Part shown: positions 16,575-25,644 of the stretch, piece by piece | Layout of the letters: each line of letters starts with the position of its first letter | How positions within the stretch are numbered: position 1 is the stretch's first letter | DNA from: a bacterium | GTDB lineage: Bacteria > Planctomycetota > UBA1135 > UBA2386 | Reading direction: 5' to 3' | DNA: 64,000 nucleotides | Assembly (NCBI GenBank): GCA_030432695.1 | Contig: JAUILN010000005.1 | Coordinates: 551,046 to 615,045, forward strand | Program-made: the position numbers and the translations under genes | Notes under the pieces: generated by a model | The model's input: only the letters and a program-made list of their open reading frames with translations | Databases searched by the model: none | What the model was told of the DNA's origin: nothing

Positions 16575-17753
16575 ATGACTGCACCAGACCGACCGTTCTC
16601 TGCCCGACGCGCCCCCTGGCGGTGCGCCCGCGCCATCGCCGTGGGACTCGTGGCGACGGCATTGCTCGGCCTCGGCGCGGGCTCGGTGCGCGCCCAGGAT
16701 CGGCGCCCCGAGGAGATCGGCTCGACCGACCTCTGGATCACCCCGGAGGTCCGCGGCGCGGTCGACCAGGGTCTGCGATATCTCGCCGAGTCGCAGCACC
16801 CCGATGGCTTCTGGAGCCAGGACGTCGGCTTCAAGCTCAACACCGACTACCGGGTCATCGCCAGCGACGCGCCGCACATCGGAGTGTCCGCGCTGTGCCT
16901 GATGAGCTTCCTGGCCGGCGGCCATCTGCCCGGGCGTGGCCCCTACGGCGAGGTCCTGGAACGCGGCCTCGGCTACATCCTGAGCAAGGTGCCGGAGAAC
17001 GGTGTCATCACCGACAAGGGCACGCGGATGTACAGCCATGCGTTCGCGACGCTGCTGCTCGCCGAGGCCTACGGCATGACCCAGCGCACCGACGTGCGGC
17101 GGGCCCTGCAATCGGCGGTCAACATCATCGTCGACTCGCAGAATCGCGAGGGAGGCTGGCGCTACAAGCCGTTCGCCCGCGAGTCCGACATGTCGATCAC
17201 GGTGTGTCAGGTGCTCGCGCTGCGCTCGGCGCGCAACGTCGGCATCGCGGTGCCGGCGCGGACCGTCCGCGATGCGGAGCGCTACGTGCGGCGCAGCGCG
17301 GTGCCACAGGGCGATCTCGCCCGCACCTTCCACAGCTACGCGCCGTACAACGAGGGCGGCGCGTTCCGCTACCAACTGCGCGGGCATAGCCGCGCAACGT
17401 TCCCGCTCACTGCCGCCGGCGTGACCACGTTGCACGCAGCAGGCATCTACGACGATCCCATCATCGACGATGCCTTCGACTACCTCGACGGCCAGATGCT
17501 GGACTTCAACCGGCACTACATCGGCCACTACTTCTTCTACTACGGCCACTACTACGCGGTGCAGGCGTACTACACGGCCGGCGGTCGCCGTTTCGAGACC
17601 TACTTCCCGCGGCTGCGCGACCTCCTGATCCGCGCCCAGCAATCGAACGGCGCCTGGCCCTGCCACACCGGCCCCGGCGAGGCCTTCTCGACCGCGGTCG
17701 CGACGCTGATCCTGCAGATCCCCTATCAATACCTCCCGATCTTCCAGCGCTGA
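16575..17753 (+). CDS. Secreted alpha/alpha-toroid protein (prenyltransferase/squalene-oxidase repeats)
   Basis: 392 residues with a signal peptide (AIAVGLVATALLGLGAGSVRAQ, ending near residue 40). The mature part carries several squalene-cyclase-type repeats with the pattern small-X-X-Gly-Gly/Ala-Trp: QHPDGFWSQ, QNREGGWRY and QQSNGAWPC. The repeats build an alpha/alpha barrel. I see no DxDD motif, so it is not a terpene cyclase; in planctomycete genomes this class of secreted toroid accompanies VWA/MoxR genes. It follows the propeller gene by 46 bp on the same strand and probably shares its transcript. Confidence 0.85.
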   Translation: MTAPDRPFSARRAPWRCARAIAVGLVATALLGLGAGSVRAQDRRPEEIGSTDLWITPEVRGAVDQGLRYLAESQHPDGFWSQDVGFKLNTDYRVIASDAPHIGVSALCLMSFLAGGHLPGRGPYGEVLERGLGYILSKVPENGVITDKGTRMYSHAFATLLLAEAYGMTQRTDVRRALQSAVNIIVDSQNREGGWRYKPFARESDMSITVCQVLALRSARNVGIAVPARTVRDAERYVRRSAVPQGDLARTFHSYAPYNEGGAFRYQLRGHSRATFPLTAAGVTTLHAAGIYDDPIIDDAFDYLDGQMLDFNRHYIGHYFFYYGHYYAVQAYYTAGGRRFETYFPRLRDLLIRAQQSNGAWPCHTGPGEAFSTAVATLILQIPYQYLPIFQR

Positions 17754-17875
17754 GAAGGTCGCCGGCGCAGGTCAGGCGCTGCGGTGAGCAGGCCGACCCG
17801 AGCGCAGCGGTCCCCACGCCCCGCCGCGCACCCCCGACCCGTCCGATCTCGAGCACCCCGACGAGGACCTCCCAC

Positions 17876-20323
17876 TTGACCGAGCAGCAGAGCCCGCAGG
17901 ACGCACCCCGGACCCCTTCCGCCCCCACGGGCGGTCCGGCCCGCGATCCCGCCCTCGGACACGAGATCGAGCGCCTGTTGGCACGCCAACTCCGCCGTAT
18001 CCGCGCCCGATTCCTGGTGCACGGTGCCGGCTGGGTGCTCGCCGCCGCGACCTCGGCCTTCGTCGCCTACTACGCGATCGACCGCGGACTCGATCTGCCG
18101 TCGCCGGTCCGGATCATCCTCAGCCTCGGCCTGGCCGCGCTGCTGTTGGTCGCCCTGCGGCGTCGCGTCCTCTACCCGCTGCAGCGCCCCTTCGCCGAGA
18201 CCGACGTCGCGTTGGCGATCGAGCGCTCCTTCCCGGCGTTCCGCTCGAAGCTGATCTCGGCATTCCAACTGCACGCCCGCCGCGGCGACGGCGCCGACGA
18301 CCCGACCACGCTGCGCAACATGTCGCCGGCGATGATCGACGCGGTGGTCGCCGAGGCGGCGTCCGAGGCGCGCAGCCTGCCGATCGAGCGCTTCCTGAGA
18401 CCGGAGCGGACCCTGCGCGTGTGGGGCGCGGCGGCCGCCGGGATCCTGGTGCTGGGCACCGTCGCGATCACCCAGGGACCGGCACTCGGCATCTTCGCGG
18501 GCCGCGCGCTCGGCCTCGGCCTCGAGTACCCGCGACTCACCGACCTGCACCTCGAACTCCCCGAGCCCGGCGAGTTGAAGATCGACCGCAGCGTGCCGGG
18601 GCTGGTTCGCATCACCGCGGCGGCCGGCGGCGACCTGCCGGTGGTGGTCCGGGCCGAGGGCAAGGTCCCCGAGTTGGTGACCCTGGTCGTCGAGGGCTCG
18701 CGCTACCTGCCCGCCGAGCTGGAGACCAGCCCGCTACGCAGCCAGCCCGACCATTTCCGCTACACCTTCCGCAAGCTCCGCGACGACTTCACGTTCTTCG
18801 CCCGCGGCGGCGACGACCCGCGCGGCGACCTGGTCGTCGAGGTGCGCACCATCGAGCCGCCGTTGGTTGGCACGATCGAGAGTTCGACCGAGTTCCCGGC
18901 CTACACGCGGCGCGAGCCCGAGACCCGCTCGGGCGGCGCCGTCGAAGCCCTGATCGGCAGCCGCGTGAAGCTCGCGGTGACCACCACGTCGCCGGTTGCC
19001 GAAGCAACCCTCGCGTTCCTCGACACGGGCGCGGAGCAGGCGATGGATCCGGTGTCGCTCCAGGACGACTCCGGCGCGGCGACCGGCTTCGAGACGTCGT
19101 TCACGGTGACCCGCAGCGACCGCTACGAGATCCGCCTGATCAGTCCCGACGGGCTCGCCAACCCACGGCCCGGCAACTACCCGATCGTCGCGCTCACCGA
19201 CCACGATCCGGTCGGTCGGATGCTGCTGCCCGACGGCGGCGACGTGAACGTGGTGGTGCCCGGCGCCCGGATCCCGGCCCGGATCACCGCCGAGGACGAC
19301 TTCGGTCTGCAGGAGATCATCCTGAACGCGCGGGTCGAGCGTGCCGACGACGGCATCGCGATCCCGCTGTTGGACATCGAGCAGGGCACCCGCGAGCCCG
19401 TTCTCGATCCAGCCGACCGACCCGCACCGACCACCGGGTGGACCCGCACGGTGCTGGTCCAGCTCACCGATCTGGCGAGCGTCGGCCCTGCCGCCACGGC
19501 CGGCGACACCATCTCGTTGATGGTCGCCCTGCGCGACAACCGCCAGCCCCCGGCCGACGAGCCCGTCACCCTCTCCCAGCGACTGGTCTACGTGGTCGAC
19601 GAGGCCGATCTGCAGCGACGGATCAACGGCCACTTCCGGCGGATCCGCGAGCAGGTGGAAAGCGCGCTCGAGATCCAGCAGGACCGCGCGGCCCGCGCCA
19701 CGGCGCTGATCGAGTCCCCACCCACAGCCGGCCGCGAAGGCGAACGCTCGACCGAGCTGGTGGCGCTGCTGGTCGGCCAGGGTCGGATCCTGTCGACCAC
19801 CCGACGGATCCACGTCGACCTGATGAAGGCCTACGACGCGCACCTGTTCAATGGACTCGAGGGCAGTGATTCGCTGGCGGTGCCGACGGTGGTCGAGCGC
19901 TACCTCGCGGTCCACGCCGCGAGCGCGGTGGCCGAACCGTGGCTGCCCGAGTTCTACCGCAGCGTCGCTGCCGACCAGGCCGCCGGCTTGATCCCGCCGA
20001 TGGACAAGGTGCTGGATCCGATCCTGCAGATGGTCGGCCGCGCCGATCGACTCGCCAACCAGTTGGTCGAAGCAACGGTCGCGGAGCTCCAGGCGGCCCA
20101 GGTCGCCGGCTCGACCAGCGAGATCGTCGCCCACCTGCAGCACGTGCGAGGCGACCAGGATCGCATCATCGAGGAACTCGGCCTGCTGCTCGAGCGACTG
20201 GACGAGTGGAACGAATACCAGGACGTCGTCCAGCAGGTGCGCGCTCTGCGCGACGCCCAGCGCGACGTCGAAAGCCGCACCCGTCGCGTCCGCGACGAAG
20301 GAACAGGAGGCACGGGCCGATGA
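17876..20323 (+). CDS. Large membrane protein resembling DUF4175 (N-terminal part)
   Basis: 815 residues from a TTG at 17876 preceded by GAGGAC. Three hydrophobic segments near the N-terminus (about 50-70, 82-100 and 182-205) are followed by a long extracytoplasmic beta-rich region (about 215-590) and a helical C-terminal third with coiled-coil character. This order, membrane helices then beta domain then helices, resembles DUF4175/TIGR02302 proteins of alphaproteobacteria, but there the Gln-rich coiled coil is in the same chain whereas here it is encoded by the next gene. The stop overlaps the next start as ATGA, so the two are translationally coupled and probably form a complex. Family assignment is tentative. 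Confidence 0.75.
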   Translation: MTEQQSPQDAPRTPSAPTGGPARDPALGHEIERLLARQLRRIRARFLVHGAGWVLAAATSAFVAYYAIDRGLDLPSPVRIILSLGLAALLLVALRRRVLYPLQRPFAETDVALAIERSFPAFRSKLISAFQLHARRGDGADDPTTLRNMSPAMIDAVVAEAASEARSLPIERFLRPERTLRVWGAAAAGILVLGTVAITQGPALGIFAGRALGLGLEYPRLTDLHLELPEPGELKIDRSVPGLVRITAAAGGDLPVVVRAEGKVPELVTLVVEGSRYLPAELETSPLRSQPDHFRYTFRKLRDDFTFFARGGDDPRGDLVVEVRTIEPPLVGTIESSTEFPAYTRREPETRSGGAVEALIGSRVKLAVTTTSPVAEATLAFLDTGAEQAMDPVSLQDDSGAATGFETSFTVTRSDRYEIRLISPDGLANPRPGNYPIVALTDHDPVGRMLLPDGGDVNVVVPGARIPARITAEDDFGLQEIILNARVERADDGIAIPLLDIEQGTREPVLDPADRPAPTTGWTRTVLVQLTDLASVGPAATAGDTISLMVALRDNRQPPADEPVTLSQRLVYVVDEADLQRRINGHFRRIREQVESALEIQQDRAARATALIESPPTAGREGERSTELVALLVGQGRILSTTRRIHVDLMKAYDAHLFNGLEGSDSLAVPTVVERYLAVHAASAVAEPWLPEFYRSVAADQAAGLIPPMDKVLDPILQMVGRADRLANQLVEATVAELQAAQVAGSTSEIVAHLQHVRGDQDRIIEELGLLLERLDEWNEYQDVVQQVRALRDAQRDVESRTRRVRDEGTGGTGR

Positions 20324-23300
20324 ACCGATCCGACCGAGTTGCGATCCCCGCCCACCACTCTTCCAGCGCCTGGGCGAGCCGCTGGCGGACCGCTGTTCCG
20401 TCCGCCCGGCCCGGCCTCGCCGCCAGCGTGCTGGCAGTTCTCGTCGCCGGCCTCGCCGCAGCGCCCGCGACCGGCCAGGACGAGGTCCAGCGCCTGCAGA
20501 GCGAGATCGTCCGCAAGGCCGAGCGGCTGCAGGGACTCATGCGCAGCCTCGAGGTGCGCTACACCAAGCAGGGCGACCAGGAGAAGGTCCGACTCCTGCA
20601 GGCCGGCCTGAAGCACCTCGACGAGTCGGGGATCCTCGACGACGTGGCGCAGGTCCGGAACGACCTGAACTCGGAGGCGATCGAGCGCGCGCTCGGCAAG
20701 CAGGCCGAGATCGTCGCGGAGCTGGAATCGCTGCTCGCGATCCTGCTCGAGCGGCCGACGGTCGAATCGCTGGAGAAGGAGATCGCGCGGACCGAGGAGC
20801 GCATCGCCACGGCCGCGGAACTCCAGCGGCAGCAGCGCGAACTCCGCGAGCTGACCGAGCAGGTCAGCCAGGGCCAGGAGTCCCCGGCCGAGAGCCAGAT
20901 CCGCGAGCAGCTCGACGACCTCGCCAAGGAACTGCGCCGCGAGGCCGACGAGAACCAACGCCAGGCCGGCACGCGCCGACCGACGCTGGAGAATGCGCTC
21001 GCGCAGGTGAAGAGCTTGCTCCGCCAACAGCAGGCCCTCGAGGAGGCGGCCGGGGCCGAAGCGCGCGGTGAGACTCCCGCCGGCCAGCGCGAGAACCGCT
21101 TCGAACTCGGCGCGATGTCGCAGGCCCAGAGCGAGCTGCAGGCATCGCAGGATCGCGCACGCGCGCTCGAGGAACTCGCCGCGCAGGCCGAGGCGTTGGC
21201 CGACGCCGCGCCGTCCGCCGACGACGCCGAACTCCGGCGGATGCGCGACCGCATCCAGGCCGGCCTGCGGCAGGCGGCCGAGACGACCCCGGTCGACGAC
21301 GCCCGCCCCGCCGCGGCGGAGCGCGAGCGGACGAGATTGAACGCCGCCGAGCGCCAGCTCGCCGAGGCCCCGCAGACCTCCGGAGGCGAGAACGACCAGC
21401 AGGCCCGGTCGGACCTCGCCGACGCGGCGCACGACGTCGCCGCGACCGCCCGCGAACTCGCCGCCGAGGCCGATGCCGCGAGCCGCGCCGAGCAGGCACG
21501 TCTGGCCGACGAGGCCCGGCAGCTCGCCGAACGACTGCGGGAGGCCGGCCGGCCGGAGACCGGCGCCGGTGAGCAGGGCAGCCCGAACGAACAGGCTGGC
21601 GAGAACCAGCAGGACGGCCAGAACGAACCGGCTGGCCAGGGCGAGCAGGCCGGTCAGAATCAGCAGGCCGGTCGAGAACGGCAGGGCAGCCGGAACGAGG
21701 CCGCAGCAAAGGCCCTCGAGAACGCCGCCAAGGCGATGGAGCAGGCCGCGCAGGCCGGGACCGAGGGGGACCGCGCTCAGGCCATGACCCGCGCCGCCGA
21801 GGCCGCGCGTGAGACCAGCCGCGCCCGCGAGGCCTTCGACCGGGCCAACCCCGAGGCGTCCGACCGGGCCCAACAGATGGCCGCCGAGGCCGACCGGGTG
21901 GCCCGCGCACTGCGCAATGCCGCCCCCCCGGAACGCGACGGCGAGGAGCCGGCCGAGGACCGGGCTGCCGCGGCGCTGGAGAACGCCGAGTCGGCGCTCG
22001 ATCGCACCGCCGAGCAGCTCGGTGACCGGGCCGAGAACCGCCCCGACCCCGAACAGGTCGCCGAGGCGGTCGAGGGCTCGCGCGCCGCGCTGGAGTCGGC
22101 ACGCTCCGCGCTCGAACAGGCGCTGGGCGAGTCGAACCAGGGTCGGGAAGCTGCTCTCGAAGCGGCCCAGGAGCGGCAGGCCGAACTCGGCGCTCGTGCC
22201 GAACAGATCGAGCAGGCGATGCAGCAGGCGGCCCAGGAAGGCGGCCTGACGCCGGAACAGGCCCAGGCCGGCCGCGAGGCGATGCAGCAGGCCAGCGCGT
22301 CGATGCAGGGTGCCCAGCAGTCCCTGGAGCAGGGTCAGCAGGCTCGCGCCAGCTCCCAGCAGCGCGACGCCGCCGAGGCGATGGACCGCGCCGCCGAGGA
22401 GATGGCGCGCAGCCGGCCGATGGATGCCGAGCAGCAGGAAGCACTCGCCAAGCTCGCCCAACAGCAGGAAGAGCTGAAGGAGCAGATCGCGAAGCTGGCA
22501 CGCCTCACCGAGGAGGAGAACAACCAGCGCGCGACCGACGCCCTGGAGCGCGCCGCGCAGGCCGCGCAGCAGGCCGAGCAGGCGCTGGAACAGGGCGACT
22601 CCGAGGAAGCCCAGCGCCAGCAGGAGCGCACCGAGCAGGAACTCCAGGAAGCGCAGGACGCGCTGCAGGAGGAGCGCGATCGCTACCAGGACCTCCGCCA
22701 GGAGGAACTCCTGTTCCGCACCGAGGAGGAGCTGCGCGAGTTCCTGGCCAAGCAGCAGCCGATCACCGTGGAGACCGCCGGCGCCGCCGAGACCGTGATG
22801 AACGGCGAGCGGCTGTCGCGTCCGGTCCGCCGCCGGCTCAACCAGTTCGCCGAGGAGGAGCGTGAACTCGCCGAGAAGGCCCGGTTCCTCTACGAGGCCC
22901 TGCGCGACGAGGGCACGCTGGTGTTCACCCACGTGCTCGAGACCAACGAGATGGACCTGCAGGACGTCGCCGAGCGGCTGGGAGGCCGCAACCCGGACGC
23001 CAGCGAGTTCACCGTCCAGCTGCAGCGCGACGTCGAGGCCCGCACCGAGCGGCTGATCGCCGCGATCGAACAGGAGCGCGACCGGCGTCGCGAGGAAGAG
23101 GAACGCCGCCGCCAGGAGGGCCAGGACCAGCAGCAGCAACAGCAACAGGGCAACCAGTTCGGCAACCAGCAGGAACGGCTGGTGTCGATGATGTCCGAGC
23201 TGTTGATGCTGAAGCAGCTCGAGCAGGAGATGATCGACCGCACGAACGCCTTCGAGAAGCTGCTCGAGGTGGCCGGCGGCGACGGTCTCACCGAGATCGA

Positions 23301-23481
23301 CGCGGCAATGGCCGAGCGCCTGGCGCACCAGCACGGCCGGATCACCGAGCTGTTCGAGGCGCTGCGCACGCAGCTCCAGCAGGCGATGGGCGGCGGCGGC
23401 GAAACGCCGGGCGAGGTCGAGGTCGACGACGGCGAGGACCGCGAAGGAACGGGACGGGACAACGGAGGACGTGGACGATGA
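20320..23481 (+). CDS. Very long secreted coiled-coil protein, Gln/Glu/Ala-rich
   Basis: 1053 residues starting at ATG 20320, which overlaps the previous stop (ATGA). A signal peptide is visible (LAASVLAVLVAGLAAAPATG, ending near residue 50). Almost all of the rest is predicted helix rich in Glu, Gln, Ala and Arg. A short low-complexity stretch near residues 420-455 repeats units such as NEQAGENQQDGQ. A globular helical part near the C-terminus contains the segment ERELAEKARFLYEALRDEG. It resembles the C-terminal coil of DUF4175-type proteins. It probably works outside the cytoplasmic membrane with the preceding membrane protein. Frames upstream of 20320 are continuous but overlap the previous gene and are not used. 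Confidence 0.85.
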   Translation: MNRSDRVAIPAHHSSSAWASRWRTAVPSARPGLAASVLAVLVAGLAAAPATGQDEVQRLQSEIVRKAERLQGLMRSLEVRYTKQGDQEKVRLLQAGLKHLDESGILDDVAQVRNDLNSEAIERALGKQAEIVAELESLLAILLERPTVESLEKEIARTEERIATAAELQRQQRELRELTEQVSQGQESPAESQIREQLDDLAKELRREADENQRQAGTRRPTLENALAQVKSLLRQQQALEEAAGAEARGETPAGQRENRFELGAMSQAQSELQASQDRARALEELAAQAEALADAAPSADDAELRRMRDRIQAGLRQAAETTPVDDARPAAAERERTRLNAAERQLAEAPQTSGGENDQQARSDLADAAHDVAATARELAAEADAASRAEQARLADEARQLAERLREAGRPETGAGEQGSPNEQAGENQQDGQNEPAGQGEQAGQNQQAGRERQGSRNEAAAKALENAAKAMEQAAQAGTEGDRAQAMTRAAEAARETSRAREAFDRANPEASDRAQQMAAEADRVARALRNAAPPERDGEEPAEDRAAAALENAESALDRTAEQLGDRAENRPDPEQVAEAVEGSRAALESARSALEQALGESNQGREAALEAAQERQAELGARAEQIEQAMQQAAQEGGLTPEQAQAGREAMQQASASMQGAQQSLEQGQQARASSQQRDAAEAMDRAAEEMARSRPMDAEQQEALAKLAQQQEELKEQIAKLARLTEEENNQRATDALERAAQAAQQAEQALEQGDSEEAQRQQERTEQELQEAQDALQEERDRYQDLRQEELLFRTEEELREFLAKQQPITVETAGAAETVMNGERLSRPVRRRLNQFAEEERELAEKARFLYEALRDEGTLVFTHVLETNEMDLQDVAERLGGRNPDASEFTVQLQRDVEARTERLIAAIEQERDRRREEEERRRQEGQDQQQQQQQGNQFGNQQERLVSMMSELLMLKQLEQEMIDRTNAFEKLLEVAGGDGLTEIDAAMAERLAHQHGRITELFEALRTQLQQAMGGGGETPGEVEVDDGEDREGTGRDNGGRGR

Positions 23482-24266
23482 CGACTCAGGCTCTATCGGC
23501 GACCGTGGCGCTGCGCCGCACCCTGCTGGCACCGCTCTTCGCGACGCTGGCGATGCTCACCTTCGGCAGCGCACCCGTCTCCGCCCAGCTCGGCGGCCCC
23601 GAGGACACCGTCCGCCAGATCATGGACGAGGTCGGTGAGCAGATGAAGGAGATCGACCGCCTGCTGCGCGAGTCGTCGCGGCAGAGTTCCGGCGGGCGTG
23701 AGCAGGGCGCGAAGAGCGCCGAGCAGGTCCGTGAACTCGTCGACCAGACCCGCGGCTCGCAGGAGACCGTGGTGCGCGGGATCGACCGCCTGATCGAGGA
23801 GCTGAACCGGATGGCCCAGGAGAGCCAGTCGCAGAGTTCCAGCGGCCAGCCACAGCGGGATCAGCAGCAACAGGACCAGCAGCAACAGCGCCAGCAGGGG
23901 CCGCGTGAGCAGTCGCAGACGCCCGACATGGTCGACCAGAGCCAGGGGCGGCAGCAACAGCAGGACGGCCAGCAACAACAAGATGGCCAGCAGCCGCAGG
24001 ACCAGGACCCTCAGGGCCGTGACGCGCAGGACCCGCAGAACGGTCCCGAGCGGCCGGACATGGGCGAGAACCGGACCGACGGCTCTGTCGGCGAGGACGG
24101 CACCGAGAAGGTCCAGAACGGCGGCGACGCCAACGAGTGGGGTGACCTGCCGGAATACGTGCGCTTCCTGCACAACCGCGGCGGCGTGCCGGAGGTACCG
24201 TCCCGCTACCGTCGGCTGCACGAGGCCTGGCTGAAGCGCGCCAACCAACGCGAACGCCGCCGCTGA
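23478..24266 (+). CDS. Small secreted Gln-rich protein, last member of the coupled set
   Basis: 262 residues from ATG 23478, overlapping the previous stop (ATGA). A signal peptide (about 15-35, ending APVSAQ) is followed by a helical segment (about 40-110), then a low-complexity region made almost entirely of Gln, Asp, Gly and Arg (about 115-200), and a conserved-looking C-terminal segment of about 45 residues (EWGDLPEYVRFLHNRGG). The C-terminal segment resembles the conserved ending of planctomycete proteins encoded beside MoxR/VWA genes. The low-complexity part is coded by CAG/CAA-rich DNA. Function unknown; tight coupling suggests a shared complex with the two genes before it. Confidence 0.8.
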   Translation: MTTQALSATVALRRTLLAPLFATLAMLTFGSAPVSAQLGGPEDTVRQIMDEVGEQMKEIDRLLRESSRQSSGGREQGAKSAEQVRELVDQTRGSQETVVRGIDRLIEELNRMAQESQSQSSSGQPQRDQQQQDQQQQRQQGPREQSQTPDMVDQSQGRQQQQDGQQQQDGQQPQDQDPQGRDAQDPQNGPERPDMGENRTDGSVGEDGTEKVQNGGDANEWGDLPEYVRFLHNRGGVPEVPSRYRRLHEAWLKRANQRERRR

Positions 24267-24370
24267 CGCCGGGGCAGCCGACTCGTCGTCCCGCTCCCCC
24301 CGCACCGCGGCGGGACGGGCTACAATGGAGGACGCTCCTGCCGAACCAACCGGCCCGGCCCTCCGATCCC

Positions 24371-25636
24371 TTGCGCCCAAGCCCCGTCCTTTCCGCACTC
24401 GCCGCGACGCTGCTGATCGCCATGGGCGCGGCGTCGCAGATCCGCCCCGGCCGCTTCGCACTCCCTGGTAGCGATCCGAACGCGCCGTTCCTGGTGGTCG
24501 AGCCGCTGCGCCAGAGCGCACGCCCGATCTTCGATCCGGCGGCTCTGCTGCCCCGACCACCGGGTGCGCTGACCCCCTCGCCATCGGCGGCCGGCACCTG
24601 GATCGCAAGCCTCGACACCGCCCTCCCGACGGGCGCCCGACTGGTCGAACTGTCGATCCAACAGGACCGGGTCGCCGCGCTCCGCGCGCTCCCCGGGGCG
24701 ACCACCAATGCCCCGGTGGTCTCGCTCGCCACGCTCGGCGACGGCTCGGTCGTGTTGGTCACCGCGGCTTCGGTCGCGCGGCTGACCGCGGTGGGACTCA
24801 CCGTCCTGTTCCATGCCAGCAGCGGCGAGTCGTTCGTCGATGTTCATCCCGAAGGTGCGACCGGCATGGTCGTGCTGGCCCGCACGAGCACCGGCACGAG
24901 TACCCTGCGCCTCTACGATCCGGTGAGCGGAATCCAGCTGCGTCGCCTCGCGATCCCGGAAGCCAACCGCTTGGCGCCCGACCCCACCCGTAGTGGCTTC
25001 CTGGTCGGCGACCGGCAGGGCGGCCTGTGGTTCGTCGACGGGGTGCGATTCGTGCCGCAATGGCTCACGTCCCTGCCCCGCCCACGACCGATCGAGGCCC
25101 TGAGCTGGAACTCCGACCGCAGTCACCATCTGGTGGCCGCCGGCACCGAAGCGTTCCTGTTCGACGGCCGCCTGCTCGGCGCACCGATCCCGCTCGCATC
25201 TGCAGCCGCGGGACCGGCGCGCTACCTCGCCTACGCCTCCTCGGTCGCGGCCTACGGCCCGGGCTGCGCCGCAACGACCGGCGGTGGAGTTCCCGCGACG
25301 ACCGCCTGGTCGGGCACTCCGCAGCCCGGCTCGAACGACTTCACGATCCTCCTGCGCAGCCCGGTCGCCTCGACCCCCGCCTGGCTGATGCTCGGCCTCG
25401 GCGCCCGCGACCTACCACTCGACGCACTCGGCCTGACCGGCTGCCGTGCCCTGGTCGACCCGCTAGACGCCCTGGCCAACCGCGCCGGTCCGCTCGGCAC
25501 CGCCGTGCAGCGCCTGCCGATCCCCGCCGATCCGGTGCTGGTCGGGAGTTCGTTGTTCGCGCAGTGGTTCCTGCTGGCGCCGGGCAGCAACCGCGGCGGC
25601 GCGCTGACCAGCGACGGCCTGCGCGTGGTGTTCTGA
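24371..25636 (+). CDS. Secreted protein with WD/NHL-like body and shared C-terminal module
   Basis: 421 residues from TTG 24371, giving a good signal peptide (MRPSPVLSALAATLLIAMGAAS); an ATG at 24421 falls inside that peptide and is unlikely. Residues about 70-290 look like beta-propeller-type repeats, for example SVVLVTAASVARLTAV and HHLVAAGTEAFLFDGR. Residues about 295-421 form the module shared with three other proteins in the window: YGPGC at the start, LGLGARDLPLDALGLTGC in the middle, then LPIPADPVLVGSSLFAQW and a closing Ser-Asp-Gly-Leu-Arg-Val strand. A 104-bp gap separates it from the operon before it. It is tail-to-tail with rodA with only 8 bp between stops. Confidence 0.75.
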   Translation: MRPSPVLSALAATLLIAMGAASQIRPGRFALPGSDPNAPFLVVEPLRQSARPIFDPAALLPRPPGALTPSPSAAGTWIASLDTALPTGARLVELSIQQDRVAALRALPGATTNAPVVSLATLGDGSVVLVTAASVARLTAVGLTVLFHASSGESFVDVHPEGATGMVVLARTSTGTSTLRLYDPVSGIQLRRLAIPEANRLAPDPTRSGFLVGDRQGGLWFVDGVRFVPQWLTSLPRPRPIEALSWNSDRSHHLVAAGTEAFLFDGRLLGAPIPLASAAAGPARYLAYASSVAAYGPGCAATTGGGVPATTAWSGTPQPGSNDFTILLRSPVASTPAWLMLGLGARDLPLDALGLTGCRALVDPLDALANRAGPLGTAVQRLPIPADPVLVGSSLFAQWFLLAPGSNRGGALTSDGLRVVF

Positions 25637-25644
25637 CCCGACGC

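Noticed and set aside
23127..23150. CAG/CAA-rich simple repeats (also around 23860-24000)
   Set aside because: They encode the Gln-rich parts of two secreted proteins and are not independent repeat elements or CRISPR.
24321..24326. TACAAT as a -10 promoter element for the secreted protein at 24371
   Set aside because: No matching -35 element at the right distance, so it is not listed as a promoter.
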